64,000 nucleotides of DNA, from positions 20,204,621 through 20,268,620 of the forward strand of contig CP099846.1 in NCBI GenBank assembly GCA_030062745.1, given 5' to 3'. Below the pieces are notes generated by a model. The model was not told the DNA's origin. It ran no database searches and saw nothing but the letters and a program-made list of their open reading frames with translations. Within the stretch, counting starts at the first letter, position 1. Each line of letters begins with the position of its first letter. The translations under genes were made by a program, and so were the position numbers. Shown piece after piece: positions 24,166-35,217 of this stretch. The DNA is from Capitulum mitella. Taxonomy: Eukaryota > Arthropoda > Thecostraca > Pollicipedomorpha > Pollicipedidae.

Positions 24166-25208
24166 TTAATAAAATATAGTAATAGGGTTAATAAAATTAA
24201 TGGTTAATTAATGCACACAGTCGTTTTTGTCACTGACCTCCCGTACGCTTTGAGTCATACATCAGCGATTTTGACTGGAAAACTCGATGGATGCATTGGA
24301 GATCGCCTATTTGGCGAAGCGAATGTCAGTTTCTTAATGAATGAGTTGTCCATACTCGCCGGGAACTTGTGTTCCGCACGTACCGAACTGGATGAATTTG
24401 TCGTGCCACCCACGAACGTAAATGAGCAAAAAAGGTGCTCGGTTGTCGTATATCATAATGTCGTGATAAGCTCGTGTAGTGTGTTTTTTTTATTGTTTTT
24501 ATGCACTGTGTTCATTTGTTGTCCCTGCGTTCCACAACACTCGGCCCGCGAATGAAATGACGATTTGGGGACAACAAAACATGTTGATTGTGGCAATTGA
24601 CGGGTGTTACCCGCGTCGTACAAACTGTTTCCAGAATTGCCTTAAGCGGGGGCTTTGTCTAATGGTCTAATGGTCTAATGGTCTGTCAACAGTTCTGTTG
24701 GTTTGGGAAGAGAATCTAAATAGTCGTTCGGTACTGTGCTGTTTTCAGTTTTCGCCAACAAGGAACAGAATTCATATTTAATGCATGTAGCGTGCATCAC
24801 CTTTGGCCCTGAAATCTTACGGCGGTCCGAAATGCACGAAGTTGTTCAAATTCACCGGGAATCGGGTGTTTCCGTTGCCCTTTATAAGAGCCTTCCGAAA
24901 TGGCGCGGCACAAAATATTTTGAGCAATTTTCACCTTGCCGCAAATCAGTTGAAATTCTGCTAAATTTTTCAAGTTCCCGCCGGCGCCACATTTTCGCGC
25001 GCGCGCTTGCATCGCCGTGCTCTGGTTGGCTGTTGTGCGCAGATGTTAGGTTTGGCTGCCTGGAGGTCGCCGCTGTGACTCGCGCGATCAGCACTTGGCC
25101 TAGAGTCGCCGACGGAGCAGGAGGGCGATAATAACTCACTTCTCAGCTATAGGCCGCGTGGAACGAGGTCGTACATGTTCACCACAGTTGCATCAACAGG
25201 GATCGCAC

Positions 25209-26091
25209 CAGGGGTTGGCAATCGAGAAAGCTTTTTATTTTTTATCAGTGGACATTTTTATTTTTTATCAGTTTCCATTAATCGATTATCGATAAATGTA
25301 TCGATAAAATGGGGTCTGTTATAGATTTTACATCGTACCTGAATATGCGGAATGGAGGGGGAGAGCGGGGGTACGCGGAGAACTCATAAATTCATAAAAT
25401 AATTACATCTTTTCAATCAGCCGGATCCTGAAGACATGTCAGACGCATTCTTATGCTATTTTAAGGGAAAGGGGAGAGGGATGTGAGGTTCGATGGTTCA
25501 TTTGAAGTGAGCTTTCAAGAAACTTAGACATGATTTTTCCAAACTTTGTCATCACCGACGCTCCGTCAGTAGTCGCAGAAACTGTGTCTCTATCCAGGGA
25601 CAGTCCGAACTCCAACAGAATCCTTCACGACTCCCACAGCTGTTTTGCCATCCATGCTACTTAAGATTCTTACCGTACCCAAATTCCGCTCTTGGCTTTG
25701 TTGGTGAATGTTCATATGTCGTCTGTTTTTCTGACTAGTGTACGAATCATTTGGTAAGGAAAACCGCTTGTCCTTCCTCAGCCTCTCTTTCAACTCCTTG
25801 GTAACATTTTTCTTCACCTTGACAGCATATTTCAGCACCAGCTGGATCAGTTTTATGATCCTCAGACATAGCGAAACCTCGGCAGAGGTACTGCCCACCA
25901 AATGAAGGAGCGTTTTTAACAACTTTGAGACCTGAACCGTTCAAATCCGCAAGTTTTGCCAGCATTGTCCCCAATGTTTCTTTCTCTAAGAATGCTCCTG
26001 TCTTTGGCTGGCTGCTACCTGTCTTCGCTTTCTTGGAACTTGGCCCGTCTGTGCCTGTATCACCGATCTGAACATTATGTGTACTCTGCAA
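25209..26091 (-). pseudogene. hAT transposase remnant, left palindrome arm
   Basis: Minus-strand frames 26091-25747 and 25922-25590 together read as an hAT transposase interrupted by a frameshift. In order they show HNVQIGDTG and SSKKAKTGSSQPK (linker after a BED finger), LGTMLAKLADLNG, YAVKVKKNVTKELKERLRK, RFSLPNDSYTS (near the first catalytic region) and LGTVRILSSMDGK. A further segment at 25571-25539 reads TDGASVMTKFG, matching the TDxASxM motif around the second catalytic Asp. Coding then stops; the element ends at the 25209 terminus CAGGGGTTGGCAATCG. The C-terminal dimerisation region is absent and the N-terminal finger falls at the palindrome centre. Non-functional. Confidence 0.7.
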
Positions 26092-26149
26092 ATGATACCA
26101 GAGGCCTTTGCAGGTGTTTTTTGCATTTGATGTTTATCTTGCACGTTTT

Positions 26150-26880
26150 AATCGGTGACACAGACACAGGCGGGCCAGGTTCTAAGAAGCCGAAGACAAG
26201 CAGCAGTCAGCCAAAGATAGAGGCACTCTTAAGGAAAGAAAAGTTGGGGGAAATGCTGGCAAAATTTGTGGCTTTATATATGGTTTGACGATACATGGTT
26301 TCATCGTTCTTACAAACAGCTTGTTTATTCGGTGTATCGTGGAGACCGAGGTTTCGTTGTGCCTGAGGATCATAACACTGATCTAGCTGGTGCTGAAATA
26401 TGCTGCCAAAGTCAAGGAAGATGTTACAAGGGAGCTGAAATAGAAGCTGAGGACGGACATTCGGCTTTCCTTATTCATTGATTAATACACTGTTTAGAGG
26501 AACAGACGATATTTGAACATTTACGAACAAAACCAAGAGTGGAACTTGGATACGGCACGGTAAGAATCTCGGGTAGCATGGATGGCAAAACAGCTATGGG
26601 AGCCGTGAAGAATTCTATTGGGATTCAGACTGTCCACGGATAGCGACATACTTTCTGACATGCCGACTACTGGCGGAGCGTCGGTGATGACGAAGTTTGG
26701 AAAAGCCATGTCTAAGTTTCTTGAAAGCTAAGTTCAAACCGCACATTCAAGTATGTTGTGAAATCTATAATAACCCCATTTTATCGATAGATTTATCGAT
26801 GATCGGTTAATGGGGTAAAATTATATTGTTCACCGATAAAAATGAAAACCTTTATCGGTTCTCAACCCAAGTGCAACGCC
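26150..26880 (+). pseudogene. hAT transposase remnant, right palindrome arm
   Basis: This is the mirror copy of the left-arm remnant. It reads DTDTGGPGSKKPKTSSSQPK and LLRKEKLGEMLAKF, then stops and frameshifts; CCQSQGRCYKGAEIEAEDG and GGASVMTKFGKAMSKFLES follow. At the second catalytic motif the codon GAC of the left copy is GGC here (about 26669-26680), so Asp is replaced by Gly. It ends at ATCGGTTCTCAACCC, the inverted terminus. It is more decayed than its twin. Confidence 0.65.
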
Positions 26881-27631
26881 TGATCATGTGATGGTGATAA
26901 TGTATGGCCCTGTTCCACGCGGTCATTAGTTGAGAGCTGAATTATTATCGCCTTCTTGTTCCGTCGGCGATTCTAGGTCTGGTGCTGATGGTGCGAGTCG
27001 CAGCGGCGACTTCCTGACAGGCAATCCAAATATCTGCACACACCAGCCAACCAGAGCACGGGGATGCAAGCGCGCGCGCGCGAAAACGTGATACCGGCGG
27101 GAACTAAAAAAATACGGCAGAATTTCAACTGATTCGCGGCAAGGCGAAAGTTGCTCAAAATACCACATGCCGCGCCATTTTGGTAGGCTCTTATAAAGGG
27201 TAATGGGAAAACCCGGTTCCCGCTGCATTTGAGCAACCTCGTGTGTTTGGACCAGCCTACTGAAATTTGCATGACTGTAGGAACATTTTGTTAGCATACC
27301 ATCATAAACAGCACTGATGTCGAAGGCACACGGCATATGCTTTCACTGCTGCTGAAGTAATTCCATTCACACACGTCGGCGACAGCCGTCATCTGATGAA
27401 AGTGCATTATGATGAATGACGTGGAGCGATTCCCGTATGCTCGTATATTTTTACTCGCGCCGCTGAAGACAGATCGTGAAAAAAACCTCGGGCCGACGTG
27501 CCCGCTCCATTAGACAATTGGATGCAAACGCTGCGATAATTTCAGCAACTAAATGGACGAAGCCGGATCGTTGCGCAGGAGTAGGTCTAGCACGGCCAGG
27601 TTAGGCTTCCAAAGATCGACTACAGTGATGC

Positions 27632-27633
27632 TA

Positions 27634-27678
<45 letters not shown>
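27632..27678. repeat. (TA)n microsatellite, left border of second palindrome
   Basis: A near-pure TA run with a single TATGTA interruption, directly abutting the left arm. Confidence 0.93.
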
Positions 27679-27680
<2 letters not shown>

Positions 27681-28351
27681 CAAACAAATGCACTAAGTGT
27701 CACATCGATATTTGAAGACACACCACACTTGGGAGTCGCAAATTACGTATTAAAAACTGTTTCGAGCTATCTCGATTCCGTACCTAAGTTTTACATATAC
27801 ACATCATCAGTTCTGTAACACACATTCACCGACCATGTTTTTCTTCACGCACACACATGGAACAATTCAATCGCAGCCTTCACTGTAGTGTTCCGTTTTT
27901 ATCATGCCCGCAACTACTTTACTGGAAGAAAACTCACCTGGTGACACATTTATATTTTCTGTTGTGCTGACCAATGCCGACTCCACGACGCGCCTTTTGA
28001 TATAGTCATTCTAATCGAAAGGCCAAAATTGTGTTCAGTTCGAATGATTGCATCAAAAGGCGCATCGTGGAGTCGGCATTGATCAGCGCAACTGATAATA
28101 TAAATATGTCACCGGGTCAGTTTTCTTTCTTTCAATAAAGTAGTAGTGGGTATGATAAAAGCGGAACACTGCAGTGAAGGCTCCGATGGAATTGTTTCGT
28201 GTGCGTGCATTGAGAAAAAAAAAACGTGGTCGGCGAATGTGTGTGACAGAATTGATGCTGTGTATTTGTAAAACTTTGATAAGGAGACGAGATGGCTCGA
28301 ACCAGTTGGTTTTTAATACAAAATTGGCGACTCCGAAGTGTGGTTTCTGTT

Positions 28352-28353
<2 letters not shown>
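27679..28353. repeat. Long-inverted-repeat element between two (TA)n runs
   Basis: Left arm 27679-28019 and right arm 28039-28353 are inverted copies around an ~18-bp spacer. Paired landmarks are GGAGTCGGCATTG with CAATGCCGACTCC, CGCCTTTTGAT with ATCAAAAGGCG, and TTTTATCATGCCC with GGGTATGATAAAA. There is no coding capacity beyond chance. The arms end exactly at (TA)n on both sides, consistent with a MITE or foldback element that inserted into, or carries, a TA array. Confidence 0.85.

Positions 28354-28409
<56 letters not shown>
28354..28409. repeat. (AT)n microsatellite, right border of second palindrome
   Basis: A pure dinucleotide run of about 56 bp, ending at GGCGATCAAATA. Confidence 0.95.
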
Positions 28410-28411
<2 letters not shown>

Positions 28412-30150
28412 CGATCAAATATTTCCTCACCGTTAGGTGTTCCATCATTTGGGCTACAACTGGTAACAAAAGACAAAATCCACATTTAGGACTGGTCGAT
28501 GCTTCCGCGCTGTGTTAATTATTCGGGCTGGGGCTGGGGTATTTCGCCACGTTTCACTGACGTGGGAAGGAGGAAATTTTCTGCCTCAGTCTGTCTCAAT
28601 ACGCAGTGATGTGATCCCAGTATTTCAAACGGCATTCGGATGACCTATCACAGCGAGGCCCCAAATGGCAAATATTTGTTAAAGGGGTCTTTTCACTTTG
28701 GTGGACTTTTCATAAACGTACTAGGTTGTGATGTAAAAGGCATGTAATAGCGTTTTCATTGCTCATTTTTGAAATGTGTAGAAGGTTCATGAAGAATTAT
28801 CATAAAAAAACTATTGAATGTGGTTGTCGGCCGATGTGACTCAGTATGGGCCTGCGCAGAACAGTAAACAGCAGAATTCGTTAGGGGGATGTCTTGCAGC
28901 AGATGTAAATAGATCATGGCCGAAAAGAACACAGATAAACCGCAGGAAGTTTATTTGAACTTCCATAAGTTGTGAGACGTAACGTAAAGTACAGACTGCC
29001 GTCTAAGACCACAGGCTTCGACTTGGGTATCTCAGTTCTAACGCGGTCCTAAGGGAGAGCATTCCCAGGAAGCCGAAGGTTAATGATGACATTACAGGGC
29101 AAGTCAAAACCTCAAAACTTACTCAAAATAAGACGCCAGCCACTTTGAAGACGGCGTGACATGGCAGGAGTATTCGGAATGTGGAATCTGAAGTATGAAA
29201 TGCACTCATTTTGCCTCCAAAACTCACATTTTTGACAAAGGAGGTCCGAGGATAACCTAATGTAGAAGGTGAGATGAAGCCAGAACTAAACCTTTGACCG
29301 TTTGCATATTTCCGGTGCAGAGGTTCAGTCGCCACGGCCTCGGTGCATCCGCTCGTGGCTGGACGGGCGGCGTTTGGTCCTCTGGACCCGCGCTGACGGT
29401 TGCGCCGTTGGCAGCGGCCTTGCGCAGCTTGCTCAGGAGGTGGCTGCCCCGGAATGCCCGCGGCGGACCTCTTGTGGTCCTTAACATTCAGGAACCTGGA
29501 CATTTCTCTTCGTAATGTGCGGCATTGATGTACCGGGCGGCAGCAGTGTAGGAGCGCTTTCAAAGTTAGTAGGGCCAGAGCTATTTTTCGCCAGGTTCTT
29601 TGTTTGCAGTACATTAGAGTTAATGTTGAAATCATTCAAAGTTGGAAGGCCGCCGCCATGTCGATGCGGCCGCTGCCCTACCTGCCTTAAGGGCTGCTAC
29701 ACATGACCCGAAGGGTTTGTGTCTGTAAAGGGAAGGAAATTTGACAGCGCTGCGCTTTTTGATCAAAAAGTAAACGGCAGAGGGAAAAGGTTGGGACGTT
29801 TGACGCCTACAGCGCTCCTGATTAACCCAGGTATGTTGAAAGCATTGTCGCCTGAGAAGATGTCATTTTCATAAGATCAAGTTGCCTCCCGTTTTCTGAC
29901 AGTGTCTGAAAACAGGAGAGCTAGCCGGTCTGGTCAGAGCTAGACTGCGTGTTGTGGCGTGCGGCGTGGCCAGGCCTACTGCCGTCAGGTCCGGCGGCAC
30001 CTGTGGCCGCAGCCCGGGACGATCAGCTTTCAGCGGGCCGCCCGGTCAGGTGTCGGGGGGGGGGGGGAACGAGCCGCCGTTACTGACGCCCGGACCGAAC
30101 TGAACGGGACGGAGACGTAAGTGGTGGTGCCACCAACCGACCGTCTGTCG
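28410..30150. other. No gene seen
   Basis: The minus-strand frame 29635-29123 (170 codons) has no recognisable domain and overlaps plus-strand frames in a GC-rich patch (29.32-29.50 kb). An imperfect inverted repeat (CTCCCGTTTTCTGA with TCTGAAAACAGGAG) lies near 29886-29920. Confidence 0.55.
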
Positions 30151-30159
30151 TACCCGAGA

Positions 30160-30555
30160 CACCTGACGGAGGTCAGTGGTCAGACCTCGGGGCACCTGAC
30201 GGAGGTCAGTGGTCAGACCTCGGGACACCTGACTGAGGTCAGTGGTCAGACTCCGGGACACCTGACGGAGGTCAGTGGTCAGACTCCGGGACACCTGACG
30301 GAGGTCAGTGGTCAGACTCCGGGACACCTGACGGAGCTCAGTGGTCGGACTCCGGGACACCTGACGGAGGCCACTGGTCAGACTCCGGGGCACCTGACGG
30401 AGGTCAGTGGTCAGACTCCGGGACACCTGACGGAGGTCAGTGGTCAGACTCCGGGGCACCTGACGGAGGTCAGTGGTCAGACTCCGGGACACCTGACGGA
30501 GGTCAGTGGTCAGATCTCGGGACACCTGACGGAGGTCACTGGTCATACACCAGGT
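30160..30555. repeat. 33-bp minisatellite, 12 units
   Basis: Twelve in-register units with core CACCTGACGGAGGTCAGTGG then TCAGACTCCGGGA. The period is a multiple of three and no unit has a stop in two frames, so 11-residue repeats (HLTEVSGQTPG on +; TTDLRQVSRSL on -) run open on both strands. Each unit contains AGGTCAGTGGTCA, close to a DR1 receptor site. No start context, domain or splice signal supports a protein. Confidence 0.95.
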
Positions 30556-30559
30556 AGAT

Positions 30560-31675
30560 CACATGGTGTTTGAATTCCATAATCACGGAATTTTGGGACA
30601 TTAGGTGTTTGAAATTGATGGCAGCATCCGACATGTACAGCTTCGGTTCCTCAGTTAAAAAAAAAAAAAAAACGGTGATCGCGGAGCTCCACGATCCACG
30701 ATATCATAGTCCCTTTCGCACGCCGTTGACTGTGGTGTCTGACGTAGGCTGTAGGATCATTGACTGACTGGGAAAATTTATTCCCCCAGCCTGACTCTGT
30801 CTCTTGAATCAGTGGACAGATTTGAATAGTTTTAACGCCAATCGATAGTCTATGTCATTCGACCTCGAGACTTAAAAGAGAACTAAACGCGGGGCGTTGG
30901 TGAAGCTACAGGTCATTGCTAAGTCCGAAGTTTATACATTTTATGATCACCAGGTATTGTAAGAAGCCGTCATATTTCATTCGCACCCCGTCAAAAATAT
31001 AAGAACTAGTCCCGATTCAAACGTGTGTGCTTTTCAACAATGGCAATATTTTTCCAGGTTGGGGTTACAGATAACGGCCAGACGAATAACTGTCCTGCGG
31101 TGTGTCGTCTCGGAAACTTCTGGATCGATTTGACCAAATCAAACGTCAGCTCGAAGCCCCATACTAAAGAATCTTGAAAAGATGCCTCACAACCTTAAGA
31201 AGTCTATTTCAGTACGTTTATGACGTAGATTGACACACCACATTTGAAAAATTAGAGGAATGAACATTGGGCTTATGATAACCTCGTATGAGGTCCATGG
31301 CGTTGTATATACCTCTCATCAAAGGAAATGTGGATTCATTTGGGATGGGAAAAACCGTGGCTATCTGTGTGACGCCGTTTTAACATGAACTTAACCAGCC
31401 TTGAGGAAACTGTGTACCAAAATGTGCTCAATTGATTTCGGCAAAGGCGCCGAAAGTTTTATACCATTACCTTTGTTTTTACGTCCCGGAAATTCGCCAC
31501 CGCCCGTGGATTGAATGGCGGGTCACGTTTGTGGCGTGTGGTGACGTCTGCCCGCACCCTGCGTCCTGTCAGCCCTGTATATAGCTCGGACCGCTCCCTG
31601 TCTGAGACAGGCACTCTGCGGTCCACCTCACGTGCTGTCGCCGGACCAAACGGTGTCGGATGATGCTGGTGCTAG
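30560..31675. other. No gene seen; possible core-promoter-like patch at right
   Basis: Mostly AT-rich unique DNA with a short poly-A near 30660. At 31570-31582 CCTGTATATAGCT sits in GC-richer sequence. It is 3.6 kb upstream of the C1GALT1 anchor exon, and nothing links it to that gene. Confidence 0.4.
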
Positions 31676-31679
31676 CAGG

Positions 31680-32620
31680 CAGTGGCGGCTCCTGGTCTCA
31701 AAAACACCTGAGGCACAGCGCGAGTGCAGCAACAAACTGTCTTATATACCGTTTTCTGTCTCATGTACGTTGTCTGACTGTTCAACCGTAAATGATATCC
31801 GACTCTTACCGGGTCAACGCAAACAAAAGAAACGAAATGTTACATGACGCATCACTTCCGGTGTTTTGTCTGGTATCTGCAAAGAAAGCAAGAGCAAACT
31901 GGGTATCCACTTGCATACGCGCTACGAAAATAATCAAAGTAAGCTCGGGTCCAGCGTCTTTGACAGAAACTTCATCCCCTTTTCAGGGGTGGATAAATGG
32001 TCACTGCTAGTGGCGTACAGCCATGGTTAAATCATTTGTGCACATTTCCAAAATATCAAACTTTTTTAAAGTAATGTGAAATGTAAATAGGTAGCGTTTT
32101 AGTCAATAAATGTCCCACAAGTGCATTCCTTTCTCCGCCACTGATGCCAGTGGCATCGTAGAGCCGTACGGTCAAGCCTTCGTCGGTGAGCCCGACGGTG
32201 GCGCGTCGACGGCAGCAGTAAGAGGCAGTACTACGTGTCGCCTCACAGGGACTGTCATTTGCATTAGCGGTGGCCGACCCGCAGTTCCGCAGACGCTCAC
32301 CATGAGCGCTGTGTTACAGCGGGTTCTAGCGTTGGCTGAGGCGGGTGAGCTGGCTTCCTCAGAAGTTGCCGCCTTGCGCCGTATGCTTGTGGGGAGAGCC
32401 GGGGTGGGGATGCGGCGCGGCATGGGGCATTTTTGGGGGTATGTTCCCTGCAATGTTGACGAAGGCAGGAACAAGGTAAGCACGTTATTCCAGTTAAATC
32501 CCGCGCGGAATTGTACAAACTGTGTTATTACACGCACATTACCTATTAATTTGATTCCCCGTTTCCCGACTTTTTTGGTGCGCAGCTGCCTCAGTTTCCT
32601 GTAATGGCGAGCCGCCACTG
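31680..32620. mobile_element. hAT-like non-autonomous element, copy 2
   Basis: It starts CAGTGGCGGCTCCTGG and ends GGCGAGCCGCCACTG. Flanking octamers CTAGCAGG and CTGGCAGC match at 6 of 8, as expected for a hAT target duplication. It is homologous to 166-1129 in the same orientation. It lies about 2.6 kb upstream of the C1GALT1 anchor exon. A TATATA-containing stretch and a GC-rich tract lie just outside its left edge. Confidence 0.82.
32302..32475 (+). other. Exon-like ORF carried inside hAT copy 2
   Basis: From ATG at 32302 the frame reads MSAVLQRVLALAEAGELASS, then EVAALRRMLVGR and MRRGMGHFWGYVPCNVD, ending in AACAAG before a good donor (GTAAGC at 32476). The corresponding part of copy 1 preserves much of the wording (AAxxxAxxxAAxWRRILAG, GGMRRGVG) but has lost the donor. 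I do not recognise the family. It could be a piece of host exon captured by the element, or chance. Its splice phase (0) does not fit the C1GALT1 anchor exon. Confidence 0.35.
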
Positions 32621-35217
32621 CTGGCAGCACTCCGTGCCGTCGGGCTGACGCGCTCACGCCCGACCGATATGGTGTCGAGTAGTTCTGAGGCGTCCAGAAA
32701 CGCGTCGGAGCGTCGCTGCCCGTCGGTGGCGCCGCCTGTGCCGCCGTTGGTCGCGCGAAGAGCGGTAAAATTGCCGCTGGATGGGCTCGAACGCGGCTCG
32801 GTGCGGCCGCGGGGCAGTCGGCGGCGCTCGGACCGTTCGGACGGAGGGACAGCGGACACAGGTCACTGGTCCCTGGCACGGCTGCTGCCTCTACGCGGTC
32901 TGCATGGCAGCTGGTGAATGCCCTAGTTTGTTTGCCTGGGTGGTCGTGAATGCACCCTCAGTGAGCCACAACCCACTTAGATATGTATTGTGGATCGGGA
33001 AGCCAGGGATTTCCGGCCGATGACGGATTTTTTGCGTTGATTTCTGCGTACACATGGGAACATTTCACCGGTAGACACCTCGTTGGAATGAATTCAGTCC
33101 TCTCACAAAGTATGCTATATAAGAAAAATGGCGTTGGCAGATAATTCTGATTATTTTCTTAGCCGCTAGCGGTTTGCAAAAGTGCAATATTAAATCAGAA
33201 GATTTTTAGCCTACACGGTCGAGTGCACCCACTGAGCAAACATTGAAAGGACGCTGTTATGCTCAGACGAAGTCATTCTTCGACAACAGTTGCCTGGGGT
33301 AACGGATGTCGTTATTTACGGAGAAAAGACCTATTTGGCCTAGCGTTCTGGAGTGTGCGCTGTTGAAAACTTGGTTCATGTCTTTATTTCCCTTTATGGA
33401 AGTCCCATAAAGTGGCCGCTTACCAGCATGGGAGTCATTCACGAGCGTTTAACTCTGACGTTTTACAGGGTCGTTTTGGAGTCATATCCACCCTACTGCA
33501 AACCGCTTGAATGGCCGTCTATCGAATTTCCAAAACATGGATGAAGTTTAGCCAGTATGAGTATTTGCCATATTGATGCATCCATGTCTCGACGTGGACT
33601 AGATTACACCTTTCGCCATTCTGTGACGTCCGTTAGCATTCAGGCGGCATCCTTGATCATTCTTCTCGGTAACGTCCTTCATCATTCTATCAGATAACAT
33701 CCTTGGTCATTCTTCCCGACAGCGTCATTGATTTGACCTTTCGGGCGATAACAAGGCCTATGCTGTAAATATGGTGGGATATTCTAGTGAACCATGGAAC
33801 TCGGCACCACCTGGCGTGTTTTTGTACCCGCGACTGCCAGGGAGGTGTCAGAAAGGGCGCCCCCTGTTATTTCGGGATCTAATTGTCGAATGTGAACCCG
33901 TCTACCACCAGTCGATAGCCCTCGATCTTGCGATTCAGGAAAGACTATGTTAGCCCTGGTCACATGACTGATGACGTCATAGGTCACGTAAACGCATAAC
34001 ACGGCGTCGGAAAAACTGACATCGGTTTGTGCACCATATCATCGACAATACTGGTCTTAGAGTCTTCAACTGGGTATCAAACGAAAGGTCACAGTGTCTG
34101 TATCAGTAGCATGCTAAAATGTAAAAAATATCGGGCTAAGGTCAGCCTAGGACAGATGAAATATTGGTCTCACGTAACATGCTAGAGATAGATATTTACT
34201 CGCAGCCGTTTCGATCCACGTGAAAAAAGCAAATGACGGAAAAAGGCAAAAAAGGACGGAAATGAAACTTTCCGATGATCACTTTTCCATTACCTGCCCT
34301 TCATCCAGTTAACATCAGTCTAGGTCAGGTCATGTAAAATTGCATTACTCTTTCTGACAAAGAGCAATAATTACTCGGTGGGATTCGTAACTGCGTCATG
34401 TGCAGAACTGAAATGACTTCTCATGATAACCAGATTTGCGCTGTCTGCTGTTTATCGGGTCAAGGTCCAACCAGGTCAGAACAGATAGTCATTTTTCTTT
34501 TTATGACTATAAACAATAATTGCTCTCTTCTGCTCCTGAACGATCTTCCACAGACAATGCTGTATTTCATTCCGCTTTGACATCTACCTACGACGTGACT
34601 TGAAACGACCTTACTTTGCATTTGGCGACTTTCTCTGAGAGGCGCATGTACGTCTTAAGTATGCACATTTGCTTGTCTGGCTTGAGCAATGAGGACGGGC
34701 AGCGGCAACCACTTCTGTCACCCGCAATGCAAGTCAATCCAATCGCCATCATGCATGCGACCTAGCACGACCTTTTATGTTGACATATTACGGTTGTATA
34801 TCCTTTTTTTGGACCGTGTCCGATGTAAATCCAGATAATTCATGCATTATATTCGCGAATATTATAAAAAAGCGAAGCATGTTCGCACCACCGCCCGAAG
34901 ACACGGAAACATGCATGCAAGGGCTCACCTATTACGTCATATCTCCATGACCTGACCTAGAATGTAAATGGTTTTGATGTCAAATATGTAAAATTGATTG
35001 ATGATTAGGTGCTGAAAGTTTGGTGGGACTGACTAACGGTTCAGAAGTTGTACATGAAAAACCGACGGGGCGCCCTATTTGACACTCTAGGCGGCGCCAG
35101 GTTAACCGTGGAAGTCTGCATTGAAAATCCCAGCATTGACTGTCATCAAATTATCTACTTCATTATCTTTTTCGGCGTTGATCGCATAATGACGTCCCCA
35201 TTTCTGGTTCTTTCCAG
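32621..35217. other. Upstream flank of C1GALT1 anchor exon; no gene seen
   Basis: A GC-rich patch lies at 32.63-32.90 kb. A degenerate ~30-bp repeat with core TAACATCCTTGGTCATTCTT lies at about 33610-33735 (4 units). The 34.0-35.0 kb interval has scattered AGGTCA-type words, as in the piggyBac-like elements, but no clear ends were found. A 5' non-coding exon ending in A may lie here. Confidence 0.45.

Larger units (their letters stand above)
24785..27310. repeat. 2.5 kb imperfect palindrome (inverted duplication)
   Basis: Left arm about 24785-26073, right arm about 26150-27310, spacer about 75 bp. Shared landmarks in opposite orientation are CCCTTTATAAGAGCCT, AAATGGCGCGGCA, GCCTTGCCGC or close, CCGCGTGGAAC, ATCGATAAA clusters, GGAGCGTCGGTGATGAC and CCCGCCTGTGTCTGT-like wording. 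Both arms contain one hAT remnant plus the same ~420 bp of DNA outside that remnant, so the duplication extends past the transposon ends. Arms have diverged by many substitutions and indels. Confidence 0.85.

Noticed and set aside
24736-25131. 131-codon plus-strand ORF with a matching 136-codon minus-strand ORF at 26926-27336
   Set aside because: The similarity comes from the palindrome arms. The protein has no recognised domain, and the conserved DNA includes TATAA-like and low-complexity GCGC stretches.
30046-30573. 166- and 150-codon ORFs made of 11-residue repeats
   Set aside because: Products of the 33-bp minisatellite on both strands; no start context or domain.
31570-31582. TGTATATAGC as a TATA box for C1GALT1
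   Set aside because: It is 3.6 kb from the first recognised exon, beside a transposon, with no supporting exon or initiator; TATATA words are common here.
33800-35110. Possible further piggyBac-like element with GGGCGCCCC-type words near both sides
   Set aside because: No matching TTAA-CCC termini could be found; the apparent symmetry is too weak.
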